Source: Methanolacinia paynteri
Lineage (GTDB): Archaea > Halobacteriota > Methanomicrobia > Methanomicrobiales > Methanomicrobiaceae
NCBI RefSeq assembly: GCF_000784355.1
Contig: NZ_AXDV01000012.1
Span: forward strand, 1 to 41,073
Reading direction: 5' to 3'
DNA: 41,073 bases
Under the pieces are notes generated by a model, which worked only from the letters and a program-made list of their open reading frames with translations, had not been told where the DNA came from and searched no databases. Numbering within the stretch: position 1 is the stretch's first letter; each line of letters starts with the position of its first letter. A program made the translations under genes and the position numbers. Shown here piece by piece: positions 1 through 6,654 of this stretch.

Positions 1-90
1 GCACGAGTAAAAGACTCGTTTGATAGACTTGGGATGTACGCACGAAGGCAACGACGTGTTCAGTCCACAAGCACTAACGCCCGATAATTC
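1..90 (+). rRNA. 23S rRNA, 3' end (partial)
   Basis: The first ~80 bases match the conserved 3' end of archaeal 23S rRNA: a GAGTAAAAGACTCGTTTGATAG-like helix and loop region, then GGGATGTACGC and GTTCAGTCC followed by a CACTAAC tail. The gene begins upstream of the window. The exact mature 3' end cannot be read; it probably lies between about 78 and 105. The 5S gene follows 130 bases later, so this is the distal part of an rRNA operon. Confidence 0.9.
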
Positions 91-190
91 AGCAATTGGC
101 TAATACCGCTGAAATCCAGACGAAATCCTTATGTGCACACACTATACAGTCAGATATTTATGATGAGGGTCAATTTGATCTTTATCAGGT

Positions 191-227
191 GCAAACGCCC
201 GGTTCATGACCGGAGTCTGACGTTTGC
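191..227 (+). other. Stem-loop in 23S-5S spacer (likely processing helix)
   Basis: GCAAACG (191-197) pairs with CGTTTGC (221-227), and inside it CCGGT (199-203 region) pairs with ACCGG near 209-213. The outer stem overlaps the first bases of the 5S gene, so folding here would compete with the 5S acceptor-like stem. A role in pre-rRNA processing is inferred from position only. Confidence 0.5.
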
Positions 228-340
228 GGCCATAGCGGTGGTGTCACACCCGGACCCGTTTCGAACCCGGAAGTTAAGACCACCCACGCAGGATGCTGTA
301 CTGAGATACGCGAGTTCTCGGGAACCATCCCCCGCTGCAA
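224..340 (+). rRNA. 5S rRNA, copy 1
   Basis: This is a 117-nt archaeal 5S rRNA with the conserved GCGGCCATAGCGGTGG start and the core CACCCGGACCCGTTTCGAAC / CCGGAAGTTAAG. The terminal helix is formed by UUGCGGC (224-230) and GCUGCAA (334-340). It follows the 23S 3' end as expected in an rRNA operon. It differs from copy 2 at 4202-4318 at only a few positions (GCAGG versus GTAGG, and CCCCC versus TCTC before the 3' stem). Confidence 0.95.
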
Positions 341-383
341 TCCCGGTGATGGATTGTGAACTGTTCTTACGTGAAATTTTGGA

Positions 384-461
384 GAATACCAGTAGGTATG
401 ATTGTTTTATTGTGACTTTTGATTGAATACCAACAGGTATGGTTCTTTTGTTGTGACTTTT
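384..461 (+). repeat. Imperfect tandem repeat in the 5S 3' flank
   Basis: The unit starting GAATACCAGTAGGTATG at 384 recurs as GAATACCAACAGGTATG at 425, and each unit ends in TTGTGACTTTT. The period is 41 bases with two units. The equivalent flank of 5S copy 2 has only one, degenerated unit, so copy 1 seems to have expanded locally. Each unit carries a small palindrome (ATACC...GGTAT) and a T-rich end. Confidence 0.75.
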
Positions 462-488
462 TTTCTGTGAGCGTGAGCTTTGTTTTTT
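457..488 (+). terminator. Oligo-T terminators after rRNA operon
   Basis: A run of T residues from 458 to 464 and a second near 483-488 follow the 5S gene. Archaeal RNA polymerase stops on such oligo-T tracts. The matching flank of 5S copy 2 keeps both T tracts (near 4385-4391 and 4405-4412), which supports a terminator role. Confidence 0.6.
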
Positions 489-575
489 AATAATAGAGAA
501 GGGAAGGGGCACATCCCCCTCCCTTCAACCTTCCCCCTGATCGCGATAGGTCGCCGTCGGAAAAGTTAAATTCTC

Positions 576-673
576 CCCGGCCGAGGCTACCCGAACGGGT
601 AACGTCCAGGCCGGGTTATCATCATTGCGAAAGTTCGCGAAGCGAACTGAGCATGGGGTTGCCCCGAAGGGGC
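576..673. other. Cluster of three GC-rich hairpins
   Basis: Hairpin 1: CCCGGCC (576-582) pairs with GGCCGGG (609-615), with an inner TACCC (588-592) to GGGTA (597-601) stem. Hairpin 2: GTTCGC-GAA-GCGAAC (633-647). Hairpin 3: GCCCC-GAA-GGGGC (661-673). Hairpins 2 and 3 share a GAA triloop. This could be part of a transcribed structured RNA or a bidirectional end signal between convergent transcripts; the sequence alone does not decide. Confidence 0.5.
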
Positions 674-1195
674 TTAGACCTTCCCGACTAAATGAAAATA
701 ATAGACAATCAAACCCGATTCTTCTTCGGATCCTGATCTGGAAAATCCGTTTCTCTCTAAGACTTTTATTGAAGGATAATTCTCAGGTTCTGTTTTGGCA
801 ACAACAGCCTCCTTAAAACCAGATTCTTTGTACCATTTAAGGAGTGCTTCTACTGCTTCCGTAGTATAACCCTGATTTTCGTATTGTTTTAGAACTGAAT
901 AACCCAGTTCAAAATCCCCGTTCTCATGGACGATAAACCCCCCGCTTCCTATTAATATCCGGTTTTCTTTATCTGAATTGCTAACCCAGTAAAAGCTATA
1001 TAATTTTTTTTCTTTAAGGAGGGCCTGGAAAGTCAGGTTCACATCGGTTGTAACAGATTCATGCGGCCAGTTTTCAGGTATAAAAATACCTGACAGGGCA
1101 TCTGGGAGTTTCCCATCATTTATTTCGTAATTTATTATATCTTCAGTAACAGGAATCAGGATTAATCTTTTAGTTTGTATTATCTTGAGTATCAT
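674..1195 (-). CDS. GNAT-family N-acetyltransferase (RimJ/RimL-like)
   Basis: A 173-residue protein of the GNAT acetyltransferase fold, which transfers an acetyl group from acetyl-CoA to an amine. The N terminus TKRLILIPV is typical of the RimJ/RimL branch. The acetyl-CoA pyrophosphate loop is seen as QYENQGYTTEAVEAL (about residues 105-119), and the late ASN-like segment NYPSIKVLERNGF (about 139-151) is the usual GNAT C-terminal motif. The substrate cannot be told; self-protection against small molecules or protein N-terminal acetylation are both possible. The start ATG has a TATA-like box about 24 bases upstream, so the transcript may be nearly leaderless. The gene is AT-rich compared with the rest of the window and sits in a block flanked by two 5S genes, which suggests acquisition. 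Confidence 0.85.
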   Translation of the reverse strand: MILKIIQTKRLILIPVTEDIINYEINDGKLPDALSGIFIPENWPHESVTTDVNLTFQALLKEKKLYSFYWVSNSDKENRILIGSGGFIVHENGDFELGYSVLKQYENQGYTTEAVEALLKWYKESGFKEAVVAKTEPENYPSIKVLERNGFSRSGSEEESGLIVYYFHLVGKV

Positions 1196-1214
1196 AATTC
1201 TGGAAAATTGTTTG

Positions 1215-1223
1215 TTTTTATAG
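1215..1223 (-). promoter_or_regulatory. TATA box for the GNAT gene
   Basis: On the minus strand CTATAAAAA lies about 24 bases before the ATG at 1195. This spacing puts the transcription start at or next to the start codon, a common archaeal arrangement. Confidence 0.5.
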
Positions 1224-1315
1224 ATATTAGACGATGCTTATTCCGTAATTAGTTTCATGATTCATATTCGGTCCAGTAAGATAATTAAAAATTATTTTCA
1301 TATCTTTGGATAAAA

Positions 1316-1324
1316 TTTATATTG
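1316..1324 (+). promoter_or_regulatory. TATA box for the 84-residue gene
   Basis: AATTTATAT centred about 27 bases before the ATG at 1347; consistent with a leaderless transcript. Confidence 0.45.
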
Positions 1325-1346
1325 TTATATTGAGCATTGCATTGCT

Positions 1347-1601
1347 ATGACTGTTAGAATTCATGAGCAGAAAAAATTAAAAGAATCTGCCATTGAATTA
1401 TTCAGCCACTACACCGATATCGAGATTTTAAAAAGCGAACTTGAATCTCTCGGTTTTCTGGAAAGAGTTGAAAAACCAACACTTGTTGTAATGGAAAATC
1501 CTGATCTTGAATTATATGTCCAGATTGAACTAATCCCGGAAAATAATGTTAAAGGATATGATATATTAACTTTTGAAGAAATCGAGGAGGCTCTCAGGTA
1601 A
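1347..1601 (+). CDS. Small acidic protein of unknown function
   Basis: An 84-residue protein that I do not recognise. It has no signal peptide, membrane segment or cysteine motif. The first ~30 residues are predicted helical and charged (EQKKLKESAIELF), followed by a probable beta-strand region (TLVVMENPDLELYVQIELIP) and an acidic helix at the C terminus (TFEEIEEAL). Support for a real gene comes from the TATA box at leaderless distance and from codon use like its AT-rich neighbours. Its last 8 bases overlap the convergent MFS gene, so it is transcribed independently of both neighbours. Confidence 0.5.
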   Translation: MTVRIHEQKKLKESAIELFSHYTDIEILKSELESLGFLERVEKPTLVVMENPDLELYVQIELIPENNVKGYDILTFEEIEEALR

Positions 1602-3009
1602 ATCCTGATTCCTGTTTGATCTTTCCTCGTATGAGAATTATTGCAATATTTACAAGACAAATAAATGCAAGAATTAAAAAGATTAGATCTGTACTTTTTA
1701 GCAGGAGATCGGGAGTATAACTGCCTGATGTCGATTCTCCTGTAATTCCGGTCATTATGGCTGCTGCAATACCTATACTGACAAGATTTCCGGTCTGCTC
1801 AAAAGTGTTAGCTATTCCTGAAGCATTTCCGTGATCTTCCTGTTTAACGGAACTCATAATTGCGTTTTTATTAGGGGCTGAGAACATAGCGAAACCTGCT
1901 CCTGTTATGGCCGCCGCAACTGAGATCACCAAAATTGATGTGTCCTGATCTATATGTGAATACAATAAGAGGATTATAAAAATTAAAGAGACTCCGGCCG
2001 AGGATATATATTTTGGATCGATTTTATCCGATAATTTTCCGGTAACCGGAGACATCACACCCTGGATAATTGATATCGGCAGGATCACCAGTGCAGCATC
2101 GAATGATCCCAGACCTCTTCCTGCCTCCAGGTATGTACTTAGTAAGTAACTGATTGCACCGATGCCTGAATAATACAAAATATCGGATAATATTGCAAGT
2201 GAGAAGATCTTGTTGTTTCTGAATAAGGAAATCTTAAATAATGGATATTTGCTCCTTTTTTCATGAATAACGAGAAAGATGGAGAGTAATATGCCTGTGA
2301 TAATCAGGTATGTGGAGTTCGTTGAAGGAATTAGTGAAAGGCCGGCTGTGAGCATGACAATCCCAGGGGCGAAGAGAGCAATCCCTTTCAGGTCAAACTT
2401 CTGTTTATCACCGGAAGTTGTTCCTGTTCCGGATTTTGAGAGGATATAACCGCAGATTCCTGTAATAATGGTCATTGGAACTGTAAACAGAAACGGGGCT
2501 CTCCAGCTGAAGAGATCAATCAGCACTCCTCCTCCCAGAAGACCTGCAATATATCCCATATATCCTGAAAAAAGAAAAAGGCCGAAGGATTCTCCTCTCT
2601 TTTCAGGACTCCATCTGCGGGAGAGCAGAACGAGTGATGAAGCCATTATCATACCGTCGCCGATTCCCTGGGTGAATCTGAAGAATATCAGTCCCGTTCC
2701 TCCCAGGTCGGACGGAAATACTGCGCACAGGAAGGACGATAAGGCAAAGAAGAATCCCCCGATGCACAGGATCTTTTCATGTCCGATTAAATCGCCTAAT
2801 TTCGCAGCAGGGAGAAGGAATATCACCGTTCCGATAAGATGTGCCTGTATTATGAATCCTGATACATAAGGCTGAAAATTATACAGGACTGTAATCACCG
2901 GGATGGCAAGGGTCATGGAGGATATCATGAAATATATTGCAAATATTCCTGTCCCTGTAGCAAACGATGTAAATCCTGCTCCTGAGATGAATTGCCGTCT
3001 GTCAGTCAC
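1594..3009 (-). CDS. MFS multidrug-type exporter (DHA2, 14-helix family)
   Basis: A 471-residue, highly hydrophobic protein with about 14 predicted membrane helices, the size and pattern of the EmrB/QacA (DHA2) branch of the major facilitator superfamily. This branch exports drugs or other small molecules using the proton gradient. Helix 2-3 carries the family loop as AAKLGDLIGHEKIL (about 69-82). RFTQGIGDGMIMASSLVLLS near 112-131 is motif B-like, and GYMGYIAGLLGGGVLIDLFSWRAPFLF near 149-175 corresponds to the motif C region. It ends in a short basic cytoplasmic tail. The next gene upstream, on the other strand, encodes a CARF-winged-helix regulator, which could control it. The real substrate is unknown. 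Confidence 0.88.
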   Translation of the reverse strand: MTDRRQFISGAGFTSFATGTGIFAIYFMISSMTLAIPVITVLYNFQPYVSGFIIQAHLIGTVIFLLPAAKLGDLIGHEKILCIGGFFFALSSFLCAVFPSDLGGTGLIFFRFTQGIGDGMIMASSLVLLSRRWSPEKRGESFGLFLFSGYMGYIAGLLGGGVLIDLFSWRAPFLFTVPMTIITGICGYILSKSGTGTTSGDKQKFDLKGIALFAPGIVMLTAGLSLIPSTNSTYLIITGILLSIFLVIHEKRSKYPLFKISLFRNNKIFSLAILSDILYYSGIGAISYLLSTYLEAGRGLGSFDAALVILPISIIQGVMSPVTGKLSDKIDPKYISSAGVSLIFIILLLYSHIDQDTSILVISVAAAITGAGFAMFSAPNKNAIMSSVKQEDHGNASGIANTFEQTGNLVSIGIAAAIMTGITGESTSGSYTPDLLLKSTDLIFLILAFICLVNIAIILIRGKIKQESGFT

Positions 3010-3229
3010 TGAATAATCTATGATTATCCTGAATGTATTATTTTCTAATCATATCTTAGGTAATCAGGGATTGAGTGCCATTTAAAGAATTAACCGGAGT
3101 GCCAGATTAAAATCAAAATTGCAAAACCGGAAGGGATCTGTTATATTGTTGAAATATAATTTCCTCACTTGCATGAGATATGAAATAAATTTTATCGAAA
3201 CTCTTAATTTTTCAAACATTTATCACTAT

Positions 3230-3240
3230 TTTTATATGTT
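3230..3240 (+). promoter_or_regulatory. TATA box for the CARF regulator
   Basis: TTTTTATATG lies about 28 bases before the ATG at 3265 within a strongly AT-rich stretch; AGGTGG at 3246-3251 is too far from the start to act as a good ribosome site, so initiation is probably leaderless or near-leaderless. Confidence 0.45.
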
Positions 3241-3264
3241 TTTCAGGTGGATATATAGACCGGT

Positions 3265-3960
3265 ATGAATACTTCTCATATTGTTTTTGTTGGACACCAC
3301 AAGGAGCGGTTGATGGATTCCATCAAGATGCTTTCAAATTATCCTGTGGGGAGGATAATTCTGGTGGTGGGGGAACAGTTATCCTCCGGTGAAAGGAGGT
3401 CGAGAGCTCTTGCAGAAGAGATGATGGATGAACTTGGACAGATCTTCGAAGTTGAAATTGTTGCAATTGACAAAAAAGACATAACAAGAAGTTCCGTCCA
3501 GATTGTCAATTTAATTCGCTCCGAAATGGACTGTGGAAATGATGTTATAGTCAATATCAGCGGTTCACTGAGGACATTTGCTGTCTCTGGCTATATAGCC
3601 GGATCGATAACCGGATGCAAAGTTATAACCTCAATACCTCAGTACGATGAATCAGGAGAGGAAACCGGCGTAGAGGAGATCGTCGAAATTCCTACCCTGC
3701 CCGTATGTTTCCTGCGGGATGAGCAGATGAAGATCGTTGCAGCAGTCGAGGGTGGTGTTAACTCCCTTGATGAACTGATTATAAGACTGAATCCGTCAAT
3801 TATCAAATATTCTGATGATTTTTATAAAGAAAGAAGCAGGGTCAGCCACCACCTTAAAGTCCTTGAAGACAACGGGTTCATCGTTAAGAAAAGAAACGGC
3901 AGGCAGATCAATGTGACATTGTCGGAATTGGGAAATATAATGTGCAATATCTGTTCCTGA
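3265..3960 (+). CDS. CARF-domain winged-helix transcriptional regulator (Csa3/HFX_2341-like)
   Basis: A 231-residue protein in two parts. Residues 1-150 look like a CARF (CRISPR-associated Rossmann fold) domain: a first beta strand IVFVGHHKERL (6-16), and the ligand-loop motif NISGSLRT (97-104), equivalent to the N-[TS]-G-G-x-[KR] signature of CARF proteins. Residues about 155-228 form a winged helix with a recognition segment KERSRVSHHLKVLEDNGF (188-205). Such proteins bind cyclic oligoadenylate or a related nucleotide and regulate transcription. In CRISPR loci they are called Csa3, but no cas gene or array is present here, so this is an orphan. It is divergent from the MFS exporter, whose start is 255 bases away, and may regulate it. 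CARF assignment rests on motif and architecture. Confidence 0.8.
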   Translation: MNTSHIVFVGHHKERLMDSIKMLSNYPVGRIILVVGEQLSSGERRSRALAEEMMDELGQIFEVEIVAIDKKDITRSSVQIVNLIRSEMDCGNDVIVNISGSLRTFAVSGYIAGSITGCKVITSIPQYDESGEETGVEEIVEIPTLPVCFLRDEQMKIVAAVEGGVNSLDELIIRLNPSIIKYSDDFYKERSRVSHHLKVLEDNGFIVKKRNGRQINVTLSELGNIMCNICS

Positions 3961-3997
3961 CTCAGGCGGAGTCCATCATGGAAATATAAACCGATAT

Positions 3998-4007
3998 CTT
4001 TTATTTA
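3998..4007 (+). promoter_or_regulatory. TATA box for tRNA-Cys / 5S copy 2
   Basis: CTTTTATTTA centred about 33 bases before the mature tRNA start. This gives a short pre-tRNA leader and probably drives a tRNA-Cys plus 5S transcript. Confidence 0.4.
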
Positions 4008-4035
4008 GATAGTGATCAATAATTATAGGCGATTT

Positions 4036-4107
4036 GCCAAGGTGGCGGAGTGGCCACGCGGCTGACTGCAGATCAGCTACACCCCAGTTCAAGTCTGGGC
4101 CTTGGCT
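4036..4107 (+). tRNA. tRNA-Cys (GCA)
   Basis: A 72-base cloverleaf. The acceptor stem is GCCAAGG (4036-4042) with CCTTGGC (4100-4106); the anticodon stem is GCTGA/TCAGC with loop CTGCAGA, giving anticodon GCA at 4068-4070; the T arm is CCCAG-TTCAAGT-CTGGG. The discriminator at 4107 is U, the known identity base for cysteine tRNA. CCA is not encoded. It lies 94 bases before 5S copy 2. In related archaea tRNA-Cys often sits at the end of the rRNA operon. Confidence 0.95.
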
Positions 4108-4115
4108 TAGCGAAG

Positions 4116-4189
4116 AACCTTCACAGAAGGTTTGAGCTTGCAGGAAATTTTCACAGAAAATTTCCGATGCGAAATTTCACGCAAGTGAA
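4116..4189 (+). other. Three short hairpins between tRNA-Cys and 5S copy 2
   Basis: AACCTT-CACAG-AAGGTT (4116-4132) and GGAAATTTT-CACAG-AAAATTTCC (4143-4165) have different stems but the same five-base loop CACAG. A third hairpin, TTCAC-GCAA-GTGAA (4176-4189), has a GNRA tetraloop. They lie in the spacer that would be cut out during maturation of a tRNA-5S precursor. Confidence 0.6.
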
Positions 4190-4201
4190 TGAGCAATAAA
4201 T

Positions 4202-4318
4202 TTGCGGCCATAGCGGTGGTGTCACACCCGGACCCGTTTCGAACCCGGAAGTTAAGACCACCCACGTAGGATGCTGTACTGAGATACGCGAGTTCTCGGG
4301 AACCATCTCTCGCTGCAA
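4202..4318 (+). rRNA. 5S rRNA, copy 2
   Basis: A second 117-nt 5S gene with the same terminal helix UUGCGGC (4202-4208) and GCUGCAA (4312-4318). All core 5S sequences are intact, so it should be functional. The differences from copy 1 are few and mostly in the 3' half. It follows tRNA-Cys, not a 23S gene. Confidence 0.95.
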
Positions 4319-4662
4319 TTCCCGGTGACGGGAGCCTGTTTTGAAAAAATTTGATTGAATAGCGTGAAGTATTGTCTATTATGACTTTTTTCTTTGGGCG
4401 TGAGCTTTTTTTATTTAATATCAGAGAAGGGATGGGGAGAAGAGCAAAGTTCCGCGCTGACATGTCATGAAAGCGCATGCCATTGTGCCAGATCATGCTC
4501 GCGGAGTGAACGCGCAAGAGTTGTCATTAAGTGTTATTGGATGTCCGGAGACCCTGACGATCTGCTGAATTGAGAAATTATATTTAGGAAATTCGTATTT
4601 CGTCCGTTTTTGTGCAGAAAGCTCCAAATATTTTAATATCTGGTGATTGATATCATGAGTAA
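4319..4662. other. Gene-free region after 5S copy 2, with flank shared with copy 1
   Basis: About 4319-4438 is similar to the flank of copy 1: CCCGGTGA, TTTGATTGAATA, ATGACTTTTTTCT, GCGTGAGCTTT and AGAGAAGGGA occur in the same order in both. The T-runs near 4385-4391 and 4405-4412 are probable terminators. From 4440 to about 4600 I see no gene. A TATA-like stretch AAATATTTTAATAT near 4624-4637 lies about 30 bases before the DUF432 start and is its likely promoter. Confidence 0.7.
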
Positions 4663-5370
4663 ATGTATGGGACATACCGTTATCCCTGCGCAATAGAAGA
4701 GGAATCCGTTTCAGTAGAGGTTACCGAAGAGAACGGATTATTCATATACCGCAGAATATGCGGTGACGATACCCGGGAACTCGTTATTTCCCCCAGGGAC
4801 GGGGAATTGATAATCAACCCTGTTGAGCCTGTAAATCTCCCCAAGAATATTACACGTTTTCTTGAGATAGAGTTCGATAAGATCGTAATGTCCCCCGAGT
4901 CAGAGGATACTTATTACCTAACTTTTCCGGTAGAGATCGGTGTCTTCCTGAAGTCAGGAAAAAGTGTCTCCCTGCTTGATGTATTCTCCCAGGCTGCGAG
5001 TAAATATTCTCTGTACGGGTCTCCGAAGGAGGGCGTCGTTGTAAGATGGCATAAAAGTGTGGTCCACAGGAAGATGCCGGAGATCGACAACCTCAGGGAA
5101 GGCGTCATGTCCCTTAAGATAGTAAATCCCGAAAAGGAGATTGTCGAACTGTCAATAGGCATATTCGACAGTTACGGGATGAAGATCTTCTACAACGACT
5201 GGTATGTCACCATGTCGGCCGAGATCAAGGTTTTACCGAAAGACGAAGCGGAGACAAAATTCTTCAACGCTCCTATCGTTGCAGGCACAGACAAGACGAT
5301 AGAACTCTATTACGGCAGGGAAATTCCCGTTGTCGGCAAATTCTATAAGATGAACTGGGGGTACCAGTAG
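4663..5370 (+). CDS. DUF432-family protein
   Basis: A 235-residue soluble protein of the archaeal DUF432 type, without signal peptide, membrane helix or enzyme motif. It is rich in predicted beta strands, with conserved-looking patches ITRFLEIEFDKIVMSP (about 63-78), YYLTFPVEIGVF (about 84-95) and KYSLYGSPKEGVVVRW (about 113-128). The function is unknown. Its stop codon TAG shares one base with the GTG start of the MscS channel gene, so the two are translationally coupled. That coupling suggests it acts with the channel, for example as an accessory or gating protein. The family name is recalled from sequence style and context and was not checked. Confidence 0.7.
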   Translation: MYGTYRYPCAIEEESVSVEVTEENGLFIYRRICGDDTRELVISPRDGELIINPVEPVNLPKNITRFLEIEFDKIVMSPESEDTYYLTFPVEIGVFLKSGKSVSLLDVFSQAASKYSLYGSPKEGVVVRWHKSVVHRKMPEIDNLREGVMSLKIVNPEKEIVELSIGIFDSYGMKIFYNDWYVTMSAEIKVLPKDEAETKFFNAPIVAGTDKTIELYYGREIPVVGKFYKMNWGYQ

Positions 5371-6218
5371 TGGTGGATATCGTAAATGTATTCCTGAACA
5401 CGCCTGTCGGCACTGATAACCTCTATGTCATTGATGTCATCTATTTTGTCATAATAATAATTGCAACCTTTATTCTGGCTGCTTTTATCTCCAAGAAGAT
5501 CAAGAAGGGCCTCTCGGGATGGATGCCGGTCAATGACCGCGAGATGACCTCGAAAATCGTATACTTCTCGATTGTGGCCATCGGAATTCTCGTTGCACTC
5601 CCGCACCTGCACGTCGAACTCTCAGGACTCCTGATTGCCGGAGGATTCTTAAGTATAATCATAGGTCTTGCGGGGCAGACGGTTATCGCGAATTTCTTCT
5701 CCGGCCTCATTCTCTTCTTCGAACAGCCCATTAAGATCGGCGACAATATCGGTGTGGGTGATACTCTCGGAACAGTTGAGGATATCAGGATTCTCTCCAC
5801 CATTATCAAAACCTATGACGGAATTTATACAAGAATACCTAACCAGACACTCTTCACCTCGAATATCACGAATTATGTCGCACACGTTGCAAGAAGATTT
5901 GAATATTCAGTCGGGATCAGGTATTCTGACGATGCAGACAGGGCAATCGAGGTCATATGGGAAGTAATAAACAAGCACCCGTTCGCACTGAAAAATCCCT
6001 CTCCTTCCATATACGTCGATGAACTCGGGGACAACGCAGTTGTCCTGATCGTCAGGATCTGGGCACCTTCCTCCGAATGGTGGGATGTCAGGACCGAACT
6101 ACTGTGGAAGATTAAAATTGCTCTTGAAGAAAACGGAATCCAGATCCCGTTCCCGCAGAGGACGCTATGGTTCCCTGAGGGAACCGGCCATGAAGAATCT
6201 GCTGACAGCATTAACTAG
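5370..6218 (+). CDS. MscS-family mechanosensitive ion channel
   Basis: A 282-residue small-conductance mechanosensitive channel protein, which opens under membrane tension to release solutes during osmotic downshock. Three membrane helices are visible at about 20-40, 62-80 and 84-116. The third carries the pore-lining pattern GLAGQTVIANFFSGLILFF (99-117), followed by the beta domain start EQPIKIGDNIGVG (118-130) and the conserved RIPNQTLFTSNITNY segment. The C-terminal alpha/beta domain ends near PFPQRTLWF. The length matches MscS (286 in E. coli). GTG is chosen as start because it overlaps the DUF432 stop and the first helix is then complete. Confidence 0.92.
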   Translation: MVDIVNVFLNTPVGTDNLYVIDVIYFVIIIIATFILAAFISKKIKKGLSGWMPVNDREMTSKIVYFSIVAIGILVALPHLHVELSGLLIAGGFLSIIIGLAGQTVIANFFSGLILFFEQPIKIGDNIGVGDTLGTVEDIRILSTIIKTYDGIYTRIPNQTLFTSNITNYVAHVARRFEYSVGIRYSDDADRAIEVIWEVINKHPFALKNPSPSIYVDELGDNAVVLIVRIWAPSSEWWDVRTELLWKIKIALEENGIQIPFPQRTLWFPEGTGHEESADSIN

Positions 6219-6338
6219 GCAATCCTTCATTTTTCATTATTTTTGCCTGAAAAGATGCAAATTTTTAGTGCCGCAAGAAGCACCTTTATTTATTTTTGCG
6301 CATATGTGTAATATATACAATTCAACAGGTGACAAAGA

Positions 6339-6638
6339 ATGCCAGGTTTTAACGGAGCCGGACCCTGTGGAACGGGTTCTATGACAGGATGGAGACGCGG
6401 AAACTGTGTTCCTGCGGATTCCCAAATGTCTGAAGATGAAAAGAAAGTACTAAACGAAGGAGATTTGAATTCGGCAGGCAATTCTGAAAATCTTTCTGCA
6501 GGATTCTCTGGTGTCGGCAGAGGCGGAGTGCCCTGCGGATGCGGAGCTGGCTTTTGCGGCGGATACGGCCGGGGAAGAAGTCAGGCGCAGGGAAGAAGAA
6601 CATTCGGCGGACGCAGAAACGGGCGCCGCGGATTTTAA
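6339..6638 (+). CDS. DUF5320-type Gly/Cys/Arg-rich small protein
   Basis: A 99-residue protein that starts MPGFNGAGPCGTGSMTG, the typical N terminus of DUF5320 proteins (MP.FNGTGP.G.GP.TG.). The middle is acidic and polar; the end is a run of Gly, Arg and Cys with VPCGCGAGFCGGYGRGR (about 64-80). Such proteins occur next to NifX-like and MinD-like iron-sulfur proteins in anaerobes and may carry or shield a metal or cluster; no function is proven. It is the first gene of the cluster, 16 bases before the NifX-like gene. The acidic middle segment is longer than in the shortest family members. Confidence 0.75.
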   Translation: MPGFNGAGPCGTGSMTGWRRGNCVPADSQMSEDEKKVLNEGDLNSAGNSENLSAGFSGVGRGGVPCGCGAGFCGGYGRGRSQAQGRRTFGGRRNGRRGF

Positions 6639-6654
6639 TTTAAGGAGTTTTAAT

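Larger units (their letters stand above)
341..673. other. Gene-free region after 5S copy 1: terminators, tandem repeat, hairpins
   Basis: No credible gene lies here. From left to right it holds a flank shared with 5S copy 2 (about 341-510), an imperfect tandem repeat of ~37 bases with a 41-base period (384-461), T-runs that fit archaeal termination (457-464, 483-488), and then a GC-rich segment with three successive hairpins at 576-615, 633-647 and 661-673. The last hairpin ends exactly at the stop codon of the acetyltransferase on the opposite strand. Confidence 0.7.

Noticed and set aside
133-512. Open frames across the 23S-5S spacer and 5S copy 1 on both strands
   Set aside because: They overlap a clear 5S rRNA gene and recur over copy 2 for the same reason.
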